A DNA stretch of 42,805 nucleotides from Methanoregula sp. (GCA_026394655.1 JAPKXU010000221.1:1-42805); one strand, 5' to 3'; shown: positions 22,778 through 31,168, counted from the first letter of the stretch. Made by a program: numbers and translations. The notes: generated by a model not told the origin, from the letters alone.

Positions 22778-23743
22778 ATGGTTTTTGACCGGCTCCGGGA
22801 AGATATCAGGGCAATTTTTTTAAAGGATCCTGCCGCCAGATCCACGATCGAAGTCATCTTCTGTTATCCCGGGCTCCATGCAATCTGGTTTCACCGGCGG
22901 GCCCACTGGCTCTGGACCCATAACCTGAAATTCTGTGCCCGGTTCGTTTCTCATATCAGCAGGTTTTTAACCGGCATTGAGATCCATCCCGGAGCACAGC
23001 TGGGCCGGCGGGTGGTCATCGACCATGGCATGGGCGTCGTCATCGGTGAAACTGCCGAGGTCGGCGAAGACGTTCTCATCTACATGGGTGTTGTGCTGGG
23101 CGGCACGGCGCTCGAGAATGTCAAGCGCCATCCGACTATAGAGGAGGGTGTTATTCTCGGGTCCGGAGCCACTGTCCTTGGTCCCATCCGGATCGGGAAG
23201 GGTGCAAAAGTCGGGGCAGGATCGGTGGTGGTCCGGTCCGTCCCTCCCGGTGCAACGGTTGTCGGCGTCCCGGGCAGGATCGCCGCCCCGGAGGACGGTT
23301 CGCAGGAAGATCTGGTTGAGGAGGTCATGCCTGATCCAATGCTCCGGGTGATGAGCCGGCTCCTGGACCGGCAGAACCATCTTGAGGAGCAGCTCCGCAC
23401 TATTGAGCAGGCACGGAACGGCCCGATCTCCTCCGCCGTCCAACAGGAGCTCGTCTGCGAGAACCAGATCCGCGAGGCGTTGAGGGACGTGATCGATCCT
23501 GAGGTTGGCATAGATATCGTAGACCTCGGGCTCATCAAAGAGATACGGGTGAAAGGTACCAGCGCGGAGATTGATATGGTCCTCACCTGTAAAGCCTGCC
23601 CCCTCTCAGATCACCTCTCCGGTCAGGTGCAGCGTAAGGTGCTCGGAATCTGCAACATAGAGCACGTGACCGTGAACGTTCTGGACGAGCAATGGAACTG
23701 GGACCGGTTCGTCAAACAGCGGGGAAGTCTCCGGCAGATCTGA
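22778..23743 (+). CDS. cysE: serine acetyltransferase fused to a DUF59/MIP18 domain
   Basis: A 321-residue protein. Residues 1-170 are CysE: an N-terminal helical part, then a left-handed beta-helix with hexapeptide repeats ([48 protein letters not shown]). The catalytic His/Asp in VVIDHGMG are present. A linker of about 45 charged residues follows. Residues about 225-321 read as a DUF59/MIP18/PaaD domain ([43 protein letters not shown]), as used in Fe-S cluster assembly. CysE makes O-acetylserine for the adjacent CysK, 12 nt upstream. The fusion joins cysteine synthesis to a domain linked with Fe-S maturation. Confidence 0.92.
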   Translation: MVFDRLREDIRAIFLKDPAARSTIEVIFCYPGLHAIWFHRRAHWLWTHNLKFCARFVSHISRFLTGIEIHPGAQLGRRVVIDHGMGVVIGETAEVGEDVLIYMGVVLGGTALENVKRHPTIEEGVILGSGATVLGPIRIGKGAKVGAGSVVVRSVPPGATVVGVPGRIAAPEDGSQEDLVEEVMPDPMLRVMSRLLDRQNHLEEQLRTIEQARNGPISSAVQQELVCENQIREALRDVIDPEVGIDIVDLGLIKEIRVKGTSAEIDMVLTCKACPLSDHLSGQVQRKVLGICNIEHVTVNVLDEQWNWDRFVKQRGSLRQI

Positions 23744-23811
23744 ACCGTGGCAGTACCAGGGAATACTTCCCCGTTTTTTCTGCCCTTTTAAAACTTCAGG
23801 TAGCGGTAAAA

Positions 23812-23825
23812 TTCACAATTGTGAT
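23812..23825. promoter_or_regulatory. sulfur-regulon palindrome, site 6 (pdxS)
   Basis: TTCACAATTGTGAT is centred 29 bp after TTTTAAAAC (23785-23794), covering the expected transcription start of pdxS. Confidence 0.7.
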
Positions 23826-23947
23826 TATCTTTATCAGCTCATGTACCCTACATCGTAGGATACTTCCGGAAGCAGGAAGCACCCCTTTGAGGCGCCCAGC
23901 CACTTCCCGCAAATCCGGGGACACAGAATAAAAAACAGGAGGAACTC

Positions 23948-24844
23948 ATGGAATTATCAGAACTCAGGCATGGCACCGAACTTGTCAAACGAGGGTTTGC
24001 TTCCATGCAGAAAGGCGGCGTCATCATGGACGTCGTGAATGCAGAGCAGGCAAAGATTGCAGAAGAAGCAGGTGCCGTCGCAGTGATGTCCTTAGAGCGT
24101 GTGCCATCCGACATCCGGAAAGACGGGGGAGTTGCCCGTATGGCGGACCCGGAACGGGTCATGGAGATCATCGAAGCGGTCTCGATTCCGGTGATGGGCA
24201 AGGTACGTATCGGACACTTTGTCGAGGCACAGGTGCTTGAAGTGCTCGGTGTGGATATGATCGATGAAAGCGAGGTGCTGACACCTGCCGATGAAGAGTA
24301 CCACATTGAGAAGACACGGTTTACCGTGCCGTTTGTCTGCGGGGCACGGAATCTTGGGGAAGCACTTCGCAGGATCAATGAAGGTGCTGCGATGATCCGT
24401 ACAAAAGGAGAGGCAGGCACCGGTAACGTGGTTGAAGCTGTCCGGCACATGCGGGCGATCATGGGAGGAATCCGTACAATCCAGAGACTCGAACCGCAGG
24501 AACTGGTTGGCTATGCACGCGAAATCGAAGCACCGGTCGAACTTGTGATTGATTGCGCGAAACGGGGACGGCTCCCTGTAGTGAACTTTTCTGCGGGGGG
24601 TATCGCAACACCAGCGGATGCAGCGCTCATGATGCAGCTTGGCGCTGATGGTGTGTTTGTCGGCTCGGGTATTTTCAAATCAGAAAATCCGCAGAAGCGG
24701 GCAAAGGCGATCGTTGAATCGGTAAATAATTTCACTGATGCAACATTGATCGCCCGCGTAAGCAGGAGCCTGGGTGAGGCGATGCCGGGATTAGATGTTC
24801 ACCTGTTAAAAGAGAACGAGGTACTGCAGTACCGGGGGACTTAG
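23948..24844 (+). CDS. pdxS: pyridoxal 5'-phosphate synthase subunit PdxS
   Basis: A 298-residue TIM barrel. [77 protein letters not shown] and the [16 protein letters not shown] loop with the active-site Lys are all family hallmarks. It builds PLP from ribose 5-phosphate, glyceraldehyde 3-phosphate and ammonia. PdxT, the glutaminase partner, is not in the window. AGGAGGAA precedes the start. Sharing the palindrome with cysK and csd makes sense, as both enzymes need PLP. Confidence 0.96.
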   Translation: MELSELRHGTELVKRGFASMQKGGVIMDVVNAEQAKIAEEAGAVAVMSLERVPSDIRKDGGVARMADPERVMEIIEAVSIPVMGKVRIGHFVEAQVLEVLGVDMIDESEVLTPADEEYHIEKTRFTVPFVCGARNLGEALRRINEGAAMIRTKGEAGTGNVVEAVRHMRAIMGGIRTIQRLEPQELVGYAREIEAPVELVIDCAKRGRLPVVNFSAGGIATPADAALMMQLGADGVFVGSGIFKSENPQKRAKAIVESVNNFTDATLIARVSRSLGEAMPGLDVHLLKENEVLQYRGT

Positions 24845-24896
24845 GATTGCATTCCCCCGGGATACAATCTTAATCCGGACTACAAGATCGAAATAC

Positions 24897-24910
24897 TTAA
24901 CAATTGTGAA
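24897..24910. promoter_or_regulatory. sulfur-regulon palindrome, site 7 (winged-helix gene)
   Basis: TTAACAATTGTGAA lies 31 bp before the GTG of the winged-helix gene. TATA candidates are ATACAATCTTAA (24862-24873) or TACTTAA overlapping the site itself. This would allow autoregulation. Confidence 0.65.
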
Positions 24911-24940
24911 CTCTTACAGATCTGTGGTAATCCACTATGA

Positions 24941-25222
24941 GTGATCGTTTTTGTCAAAAATACCAACGTCAATGATATAAGGACTGCACAGATCGGGCAC
25001 CTGCCGCCATCGGTAAAGCTCGTGTACAAAGTTCTCGAAACCAGCGGACAGATGACGCAGAAGGATCTCATCCGCGAGACCTCCCTGCCGTCCCGGACAG
25101 TGCGGTACGCACTGGGCAGGTTAAAGGATGAGAAGGTCCTTATCGAGCGCCATTATTTCACCGACGCCCGACAGAGCCTGTACGGTCTTAACAGACCGGT
25201 TGCGGAGGTGGTGGCGGCATGA
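24941..25222 (+). CDS. small winged-helix regulator, candidate controller of the sulfur regulon
   Basis: A 93-residue protein. After about 20 residues comes LPPSVKLVYKVLETSGQMTQKDLIRETSLPSRTVRYALGRLKDEKVLIERHY, a MarR/Lrp-like winged helix with the recognition helix at SRTVRYALGRL. A short wing (FTDARQSLYGL) and tail follow. Nothing else is attached, so it has no obvious ligand domain. It would bind palindromes as a dimer, and one copy of the shared palindrome is 31 bp upstream. The start is GTG 24941; an ATG at 24937 is out of frame. Its stop TGA (25220-25222) coincides with the junction to a P-type ATPase remnant, so the true C-terminus may have been trimmed. Confidence 0.75.
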   Translation: MIVFVKNTNVNDIRTAQIGHLPPSVKLVYKVLETSGQMTQKDLIRETSLPSRTVRYALGRLKDEKVLIERHYFTDARQSLYGLNRPVAEVVAA

Positions 25223-25384
25223 TGCGCCGGCACTCCGGCACGCAGATGCCGGTATTGCAGTTGCCGGTGCGACCAACGCAGTTAAGTCAGTTGAAGATAA
25301 GTCTTAACAAAACCCGGGCTCTCGATTGTTGTTGATGCAATCGGGAGGAGCCGGGAAATATTCCGGCGGAGGGAATCCTCGTGA
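25221..25384 (+). pseudogene. remnant of a plasma-membrane-type P-type (H+) ATPase
   Basis: From 25221 one frame reads DAPALRHADAGIAVAGATNA then VKSVED. After a single-base shift near 25303 it continues LTKPGLSIVVDAIGRSREIF and stops at 25384. This is the end of the phosphorylation/nucleotide domain of type III (proton) P-type ATPases (family pattern DAPAL..A..GIAVAGATDAA...D..LT.PGLS.I..A...SR.IF). The catalytic DKTGT and all but the last cytoplasmic part are missing. It is fused exactly to the stop of the winged-helix gene and its 3' end supplies the ribosome site for the YkgJ gene. Confidence 0.8.
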
Positions 25385-26142
25385 ACTCTTCTCCAACTGT
25401 CCCGATCCCGTATCGCATCATCGCACTTGTACAGGAGCGCAACCGTCTCTTTGCGTACCCCCTCGAACGTCTGGCAGGTGAGATCAAGGCCACCGGGTTC
25501 CGGTGCAGCTGTTGCGGGTCGTGCTGCTCCCGTGCTATCAACCGGCACATCTTTCTTTTGAACCGAGATGTGGCAGACGTGAAAAAAATCGATCCTGCTG
25601 CGTTCGAACCCGCTCCCGACCCTGAGTTCTGTGACCAGACTGGCACGTTCTATGTGTCGGGATATGCACTCCGGATAAAAAATGATAAGCCGGGGTCATG
25701 CTGGTTTCTTGAGAATGGCAGGTGCCGGATCTATGACCAGCGGTTTTCTGTCTGCCGCATCTACCCGCATATGCTCCGCCGGAATTCTGATAATTCCGGG
25801 CAGGTGACGTGGCGACAGTTCGCACGAAAAAACGAACACGGGCAATATCACCAAGATTTGCCCGATGACGAATGCCTTTCGCTCGCCCGGGAAAGCAAGG
25901 AATATGAAAACGCCTTTTTAACCCACCAGATCTCATTTCTCGAAACCATTCACGATTATTTTTCCACGCATCATCTCCGGCATGACCAGAAAATGTATGA
26001 TTACCAGGTGCAGCGGGTTTTGCAGGGCAGACCGGTCAAAGTAATGGTGTATCATGCCGGAGGACTCCAAGAGCACCGGATTACAAAAGATGCCTCCTCA
26101 TGGCATGACTCCTGCCAGTCTGGTGTGCCTGACCACCGGTGA
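25381..26142 (+). CDS. YkgJ-family cysteine-cluster protein
   Basis: A 253-residue protein starting at GTG 25381, with GGAGGG seven bases upstream. Cysteines: CSCCGSCC near residue 43, then GSCWFLENGRCRIY, FSVCRIYPH and DDECLS. This is the YkgJ (UPF0153) zinc/Fe-S-binding cluster. The C-terminal 60 residues are charged and helical. The general role of YkgJ proteins is not settled; some accompany methylation or maturation systems. No partner is adjacent. Confidence 0.82.
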   Translation: MNSSPTVPIPYRIIALVQERNRLFAYPLERLAGEIKATGFRCSCCGSCCSRAINRHIFLLNRDVADVKKIDPAAFEPAPDPEFCDQTGTFYVSGYALRIKNDKPGSCWFLENGRCRIYDQRFSVCRIYPHMLRRNSDNSGQVTWRQFARKNEHGQYHQDLPDDECLSLARESKEYENAFLTHQISFLETIHDYFSTHHLRHDQKMYDYQVQRVLQGRPVKVMVYHAGGLQEHRITKDASSWHDSCQSGVPDHR

Positions 26143-26197
26143 TGAAGTGGTTTACAGCGAGAGACGCACACTGCGAGGCTGTGATTTTTTTTTGGGG

Positions 26198-26224
26198 ATA
26201 TGCCGGCGCAAACATCCGGCATAT
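26198..26224. terminator. hairpin after the YkgJ gene
   Basis: ATATGCCGG-CGCAAACAT-CCGGCATAT is a perfect 9-bp inverted repeat with a 9-nt loop, 55 nt after the stop. A T-run (9 T) lies before it on the plus strand, not after it, so it may act in either direction or be a binding site. Confidence 0.4.
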
Positions 26225-26400
26225 GTGCCAGAACCGGTATCAGAGAGAGGGATACCCACAAATCTCAAAAATATTAAAAACATGACGGGTTTATAAAATT
26301 AAGACTCTTCTCCAATTTTAGGATGGCTTTGATATGAAAATATTGGAGTCTATATACGACAGATCAGACATCCGGAAATTGATTATGGAGTGCAAAATTC

Positions 26401-26443
26401 TCATTGCTTTGGTGCGAAACCTTTTGGCTTCATGCGAGTTTTT
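26401..26443. repeat. direct repeat copy A flanking the hydrolase gene
   Basis: TCATTGCTTTGGTGCGAA (26401-26418) followed by a similar T-rich tail with CATGCG recurs at 27279. The intervening segment holds the alpha/beta hydrolase gene. Confidence 0.65.
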
Positions 26444-26527
26444 TAATTTTATTCCTGTGCAACAATCTATTATCAGATCACGAAGCAAAGTCACATCAGA
26501 AATATCCGATTGGGAGTATGTCTCAAA

Positions 26528-27193
26528 ATGGCAACTTACGTTCTGGTTCATGGCGGTAACATGTCTACAGAAACCTGGAACAAACTTACCAGAGGAGATC
26601 CTGTTTACACAAAAGACGGCCATATGGGCGCCAGATATTGGGACGGAACCGTTTTTGCACTCAAGGCACATAACCACCGCGTTTTTGCGCCGACACTAAA
26701 AGACGAACACGGCTGCCACATGACCGATCATATCGGGCAGATATGCTCGTTGATGGCTGAAAATGACTTGCGGGATGTCATCCTCGTCGGACACAGTTAT
26801 GGCGGGATGGTAATAACCGGTGTTGCAGACAAAATGGCGGACAGGATCCGCCGTTTGGTGTATCTCGATGCCGCAATACCTGATCCGGGACAATCCCTGT
26901 ATGACATTCTCATGCTGGGTTTATCAGCCAACTCTGGCAATCAGCCACTCCTTCCGGAACCGTCACCTCCGTATGTCGAAAAACTGCAGTTTGACGCAGC
27001 GACAATACAATCATTACCGAAAACCTACATTTTCTGTACAAAAAGCGAATTTGCTGACGTTGCTCGTGTCGCCAGACAAAAAATTGCTACCGGGAAAGGA
27101 TGGACTTGCATTGAGATGCCGTCATCCCATGTGCCAATGGCTGACATGCCGGACGAGTTTTACCAATTGATGCTGGATCTCGCTAAAAAATAA
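26528..27193 (+). CDS. alpha/beta hydrolase (esterase-like)
   Basis: A 221-residue protein. ATYVLVHGGNMSTETW carries the oxyanion HGG motif, VILVGHSYGGMVITGVADKM the nucleophile elbow GHSYG, YLDAAIPDPGQS follows, and SSHVPMADMPDEF supplies the late catalytic His. It resembles small esterases of the EstC/hydroxynitrile-lyase-like group. ATG 26528 is preferred over the GTG/TTG starts upstream. The segment of about 130 residues between the upstream ORF start at 26334 and this gene has no recognised domain. The gene stands alone between two copies of a repeat, which may mean it arrived as a cassette. Confidence 0.85.
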   Translation: MATYVLVHGGNMSTETWNKLTRGDPVYTKDGHMGARYWDGTVFALKAHNHRVFAPTLKDEHGCHMTDHIGQICSLMAENDLRDVILVGHSYGGMVITGVADKMADRIRRLVYLDAAIPDPGQSLYDILMLGLSANSGNQPLLPEPSPPYVEKLQFDAATIQSLPKTYIFCTKSEFADVARVARQKIATGKGWTCIEMPSSHVPMADMPDEFYQLMLDLAKK

Positions 27194-27256
27194 CCAGTTT
27201 TTTATCCGTGGCTCTGTCTAAAAAAATGAACAGATTTCACTGCCCATAAACAAGGA

Positions 27257-27553
27257 TTATTGTTCATTCATCAGATTTTCATTGCTTTGGTGCGAAGTCT
27301 TTGATTTCATGCGGTTTTTTCTCCCCCCCATCCCTTTCCTGTATCTCACCCACTCCATAATCATGAAGACCGCCAGATCCCGAACCCGCAATCTCACACG
27401 ACACCGGCAAGCACCGCCGTTTTTACAAGCATCACCCCGTAAAAAGCGACCAACATAGGAGCCGAACCCTCCTAAACAACCAGCACAACCTCCAGCACCA
27501 TCCAAAGGGTCAGCTCTGTAAAAATGCCGGTAACGAGGTGTTTGATTGTGCAA
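27257..27553. repeat. probable multicopy repeat element (fragment)
   Basis: The reverse frame reads ADPLDGAGGCAGCLGGFGSY and a Cys/Arg-rich stretch with no plausible fold. Combined with the repeat end shared with copy A, this looks like a member of a repeated non-coding or degenerate element. I recall similar short frames in methanogen genomes but cannot confirm it. No true gene is called here. Confidence 0.4.
27279..27320. repeat. direct repeat copy B flanking the hydrolase gene
   Basis: This is the same 18-bp core TCATTGCTTTGGTGCGAA (27279-27296) as copy A, 878 bp away, followed by TTCATGCGGTTTTTT. Confidence 0.65.
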
Positions 27554-27701
27554 TCATCGAATATGGGAAGATCCGGTTATAGATTGAAAATTGACAAGCC
27601 AACTTTCATTTTGCCTGTCTGAACGGGCATTATTAGACCGGGTTTTTTCTTAGCATTTGTCGTAATAATGGTTTTTGGATTCTACCCTCAACAATGTGGT
27701 A

Positions 27702-28349
27702 TCACCGGGCATTTCCCAGCCGTGCTCCCAGTTCAAATGCCCGCTTGCAGTCCTGCGGAAAAACCGTCCTGTGCCGCTCCTTCCTTTCTTCAGGATCGAA
27801 ATAGCTGAACACCACTTTCGAATAGTCCTCGAACTGGAGCGTCTCGAAGGAGAAGAGGGATTCCGCGTGCCCGAACGTACGACCGAGCACTTGTTCGTTT
27901 AAACCGGTGTGCACGGGATACTGGAAATCCTTCATCTGCTGTTCGGACACGTTCATCGTATAGACAAACGCAGTCCGGATCTTCTTTTTGTAAAGGGAAC
28001 CCGGAGGATTGGTATAGGCAAGATACGGGAACATCAGCCGCTCCATAAAGCACCGCATCATACCGGTCACGGTGCCAAAATAGAGGGGAGATCCGAGGAT
28101 GAGCGCATCGGTATCCGGTATCTTTTCAAGAACGGGAGTCAACCCGTCCTGAACGGCGCATTTCCCGTAGCTCTTCCCGCCTTTTTGTTTGCAGGCAAAG
28201 CAGCTGGTGCAGCCGGTATACGTGAGATCGTAGAGATGGACCAGTTCCGTCTCCGCTCCCGTAGAAGCTGCACCGTCAAGGGCGTTCTGGAGCAGGGTCG
28301 CGGTATTCCATTTCTTTCGGGGACTTCCGTTGATTGCAAGGACTTTCAT
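27702..28349 (-). CDS. iron-sulfur flavoprotein (Isf-like, flavodoxin fold)
   Basis: A 215-residue protein. MKVLAINGSPRKKWNTATLL is the FMN-phosphate loop of NADPH-dependent FMN reductases. The compact motif CTSCFACKQKGGKSYGKC supplies four cysteines for a [4Fe-4S] centre as in archaeal Isf. LILGSPLYFGTVTGMM is the flavin ring-binding loop. Isf proteins take electrons from ferredoxin and are implicated in oxygen and peroxide reduction. The gene is 37 nt downstream of the ferredoxin-nitroreductase, so the two probably share a transcript and electron carrier. Confidence 0.88.
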   Translation of the reverse strand: MKVLAINGSPRKKWNTATLLQNALDGAASTGAETELVHLYDLTYTGCTSCFACKQKGGKSYGKCAVQDGLTPVLEKIPDTDALILGSPLYFGTVTGMMRCFMERLMFPYLAYTNPPGSLYKKKIRTAFVYTMNVSEQQMKDFQYPVHTGLNEQVLGRTFGHAESLFSFETLQFEDYSKVVFSYFDPEERKERHRTVFPQDCKRAFELGARLGNAR

Positions 28350-28386
28350 GGTTGCGTTCCTTATTTGTTTTATCAGGTGATCTGGT

Positions 28387-29208
28387 TTACTGCCACGTCA
28401 CCACAAGTGGTTTCCGGCGGGGGATCCCGTAGACCTTGTACTGTGGGTGACCGAACATCATCACATAGGCGCATTTCCGTCCCGCCGGCAGGTTGAGTTC
28501 TTTTTGGAGCGGTTCATAGAACATGGCTGCCGCTGCGACAAAGCCAGCCCAGCAGGTACCAATGCCAAACGCCGGTGCAGCGACATCGACATGGGTGAGG
28601 GCGATAATGGCGTCAACGGATGCCATCTGGTTATCTTCCGGAATATGGGCGAAGACCAGGTGCGGGGCATCCCGGCAGATGACATCGTATCCCTGCTCCC
28701 ACGCCGAGATAAACATCGGCACGTAGCCGCTCATGGGGTGGGCGGTATTCAGCAGGGTCTTCATCCATTCGACAGTGAGCCCGGCAATCTTTTTTACCTT
28801 CTTTGGATCATGGACAACCAGCCATTGCACCGGCTGCCCGTTGCTTCCCGAGGCTGCGTACCGGGCAATATCGAGGATTTCGAGGATTTTCTCCTTTGGC
28901 ACATGATCTTTTGTGAAATGCCGCACGGACCGGCGCTTCTTTAAGTAGAAGGTCATGTCTTCTGCTGAGACCGTGCCGGCACCGGCAGGCAGGGACACCT
29001 TCTCATCCGGGCGGACGTTTAAGAGAAGCGCCTGCATCGGGCAGGACGCCTCGCAGTGCCCGCACTGGATACACATGCCGGCTTTTGCATCCACAACCGT
29101 GGGAAGGGTATTCTCATTGGCGGGTTCGACAATCGCCATCGGGCAGATAATAGAGCAGATCCCGCACCGGGTGCAGAGATCCTGGTCAACAAGTATGGTT
29201 GCAGCCAT
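28387..29208 (-). CDS. nitroreductase with N-terminal 2x[4Fe-4S] ferredoxin domain
   Basis: A protein of about 273 residues. The N-terminal ferredoxin part carries two clusters (CTRCGICSIICP and CIQCGHCEASCP). Residues from about 75 onwards are an FMN nitroreductase: KKRRSVRHFTKDHVPKEKI, AASGSNGQPVQWLVV and GIGTCWAGFV. Such proteins pass ferredoxin electrons to organic or flavin substrates. The track's start at 29283 (GTG) lies inside a decayed flavin-reductase fragment; ATG 29208 or 29214 fits a ferredoxin N-terminus better, though the exact start is uncertain. It lies upstream of the Isf-like gene. Confidence 0.88.
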   Translation of the reverse strand: MAATILVDQDLCTRCGICSIICPMAIVEPANENTLPTVVDAKAGMCIQCGHCEASCPMQALLLNVRPDEKVSLPAGAGTVSAEDMTFYLKKRRSVRHFTKDHVPKEKILEILDIARYAASGSNGQPVQWLVVHDPKKVKKIAGLTVEWMKTLLNTAHPMSGYVPMFISAWEQGYDVICRDAPHLVFAHIPEDNQMASVDAIIALTHVDVAAPAFGIGTCWAGFVAAAAMFYEPLQKELNLPAGRKCAYVMMFGHPQYKVYGIPRRKPLVVTWQ

Positions 29209-29279
29209 TTCCATCTTTTCCGGGTACTTTTTTGTAACTGCTGCATCAGATTCTTTTCGGCACTCCATGTAATCCCGGC

Positions 29280-29443
29280 TCACTTCCCCGGTGTCCAGTA
29301 CCGGCTGGCAGGTATGGTCTGGAGGAGCGGATCGATCTCCGCAAAGTATGGCTTCCCGTTTTTATCCCCCTGCCGTCAGCATACACTCCTGCAATCTCGC
29401 CGATACAGAGCGTGTTTGTCAGCAACGGGAGGTGGTTATGTAC
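29280..29443 (-). pseudogene. remnant of a flavin reductase C-terminus
   Basis: One frame reads HLPLLTNTLCIGEIAGVYAD, then a shift near 29365 leads to GKPYFAEIDPLLQTIPASRYW and TPGK*. NTL.IGEI..VY.D....G.P....IDPL......YW..G is the end of FMN-binding split-barrel flavin reductases. The N-terminal two thirds are missing. It probably belonged to the redox gene group that now holds only the Isf and nitroreductase genes. Confidence 0.7.
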
Positions 29444-29657
29444 CGGTCCGGTGGAAATTTCACCGGAAAAAATTCGGAAAAATTTGAAAATCCAAAAAAA
29501 ATTCTGACTGCTGTGGTATTAGCGATCGAATGTGCAGAAAATAAATTCGGGATCGGAACTACAACCAAAATTTTTGATAAGATCCCACGCTTGTTACAAG
29601 AGTGGTCTTCTAACGACAATGAACAAATTTTATTGGTTGCCAGATCCTCTCAATAGT

Positions 29658-30467
29658 ATGCAACCATCAACCATCACCCGGTGGACCCGGATCGTCCTCA
29701 TGTTTGTCATCCTCATCGGGCTTTTGTGTCTTCCCGTCATTGGCGCTCCAATCTCTTTAGGAATTTCCACAGGACCCCCGGAGAGCAGCCAGTTGAGTGC
29801 CGCGGCGTATGAAAAGCAGGGCATGGCACAGATGGATCATCGAGACTGGAATGGTCTTATCACCACTACGAACGAGGGGCTTTTATTGTATCCCCAGGAT
29901 GCCGTACTGTATGGTCTCAGGGGATATGCACTCCGGAAAGTGGGCAATTTTGCCGGTTCTGTTGATAATGTCACCCATGCCATCGCCCTTGATCCAAAAC
30001 CGGTCCAGTATGCAAACCGCGGGTTCGGATACCTTGCACTGGGGGACAATATTGACGCCATAAACGATGCGAATACTGCAATAGCCCTCAATAAATCCTA
30101 CACTCCTTCGTATGGGGTAAAAGCGATCGCCCTGATCAATACGGGCAACCTGACCGGCGCAGAGCAGACGATTGATTCAGTCATACCGCTTGATCCGGCA
30201 AATCCATTTTTCTGGCAGTTGAAAGGAAGAGTCCTTGCCGGATCAGGGAATTGCACCGGTGCCGCCGAAACATTCCGCTACTCAATACAGATCGATCCTG
30301 ATTATAATCTTCCATGGCCGGGGTTTGGAAACGCCACGACCGATCTGCAGAAAGCAGAAACCCAATGCGCAGCTCCTGTTAAAACACCGGTTCCGACACA
30401 GGCTTCAGTCCCGGCAGTTTTAGCCGGTGCGGCACTTGTTCTTGCGGTCCTTGCCCGTGAACGGTGA
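29658..30467 (+). CDS. secreted, C-terminally anchored TPR protein
   Basis: A 269-residue protein. ATG 29658 precedes a signal peptide (RIVLMFVILIGLLCLPVIGAP). Residues about 40-215 hold about five tetratricopeptide units (YALRKVGNFAGSVDNVTHAI, GYLALGDNIDAINDANTAIAL, and others). After a Pro/Thr linker, a hydrophobic segment and basic tail (VLAGAALVLAVLARER) form a C-terminal membrane anchor like archaeal surface proteins. The earlier starts at 29532 and 29619 would bury the signal peptide. Its partner is unknown; TPRs hold protein assemblies. Confidence 0.78.
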   Translation: MQPSTITRWTRIVLMFVILIGLLCLPVIGAPISLGISTGPPESSQLSAAAYEKQGMAQMDHRDWNGLITTTNEGLLLYPQDAVLYGLRGYALRKVGNFAGSVDNVTHAIALDPKPVQYANRGFGYLALGDNIDAINDANTAIALNKSYTPSYGVKAIALINTGNLTGAEQTIDSVIPLDPANPFFWQLKGRVLAGSGNCTGAAETFRYSIQIDPDYNLPWPGFGNATTDLQKAETQCAAPVKTPVPTQASVPAVLAGAALVLAVLARER

Positions 30468-30481
30468 GAGCGGAGGTTGTC

Positions 30482-31168
30482 ATGACCTTCTCCCTTGGCA
30501 GCGTTGTTCCCTGGGGGCGATCGTTTCATGAATATCTCCTGTTTTTCGATCTTCGTGATGATGAGTTGCATAAACGTGTTCTCGGGTGTGCAGACGGTCC
30601 TGCCGGGTTTAACAGTGAACTGACAGCACGCGGGGGTTCGATCGTCTCCTGCGATCCGCTGTACCAGTATTCCGGTGAAGAGATCCGGTCCCGTATAGAT
30701 GTCTGTTACCCAACGATACATGAACAGGTAGCCACAAACCGCAATCTGTTTGTCTGGGATACGATTCACTCTCCGGAACAGTTGCGTGACTGGCGTTTTT
30801 CTGCGATGAATGTGTTTTTGGCGGACTATGAAAAGGGGAGGAGGGATGGGCGTTACTGTGCCGCCACGCTCCCTTACCTGCCGTTTGCCGCCGACAGTTT
30901 CGATCTTGCAATCTGCTCCCATCTGCTCTTCTATTATTCCGACATGCTCTCCCGGGATTGTCACGATGCTGCAATCCGGGAAATGCTGAGAATCGCCCCC
31001 GAGGTCCGCATTTTTCCGTTGGTAGATCTCAACGGGCGGGTGAGCAGGTACCGGGATGCTCTTATCACAACGCTTAAAAAAACCGGGTTTGAGGTGACCA
31101 TACGTGACGTCAGGTACGAGTTCATCCGAGGGGGCAACCAGATGATGACCATAACGCGGAAAACCTGA
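30482..31168 (+). CDS. class I SAM-dependent methyltransferase-like protein
   Basis: A 228-residue protein. Motif I is RVLGCADGPAGFNSELTARG with an acidic SCDPLY at the end of strand 2. PFAADSFDLAICSHLLFYY is motif IV/V, and IREMLRIAPEVRIFPLVDL follows. ATG 30482 has GGAGGT just upstream; the ORF track begins at 30464. The substrate is unknown. The gene follows the TPR gene at a distance of 14 nt, so the two may be co-transcribed. Confidence 0.8.
   Translation: MTFSLGSVVPWGRSFHEYLLFFDLRDDELHKRVLGCADGPAGFNSELTARGGSIVSCDPLYQYSGEEIRSRIDVCYPTIHEQVATNRNLFVWDTIHSPEQLRDWRFSAMNVFLADYEKGRRDGRYCAATLPYLPFAADSFDLAICSHLLFYYSDMLSRDCHDAAIREMLRIAPEVRIFPLVDLNGRVSRYRDALITTLKKTGFEVTIRDVRYEFIRGGNQMMTITRKT

Noticed and set aside
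27257-27553. 98-aa minus-strand ORF with glycine/cysteine/arginine-rich sequence
   Set aside because: The sequence is not protein-like and is better explained as part of a repeated element.
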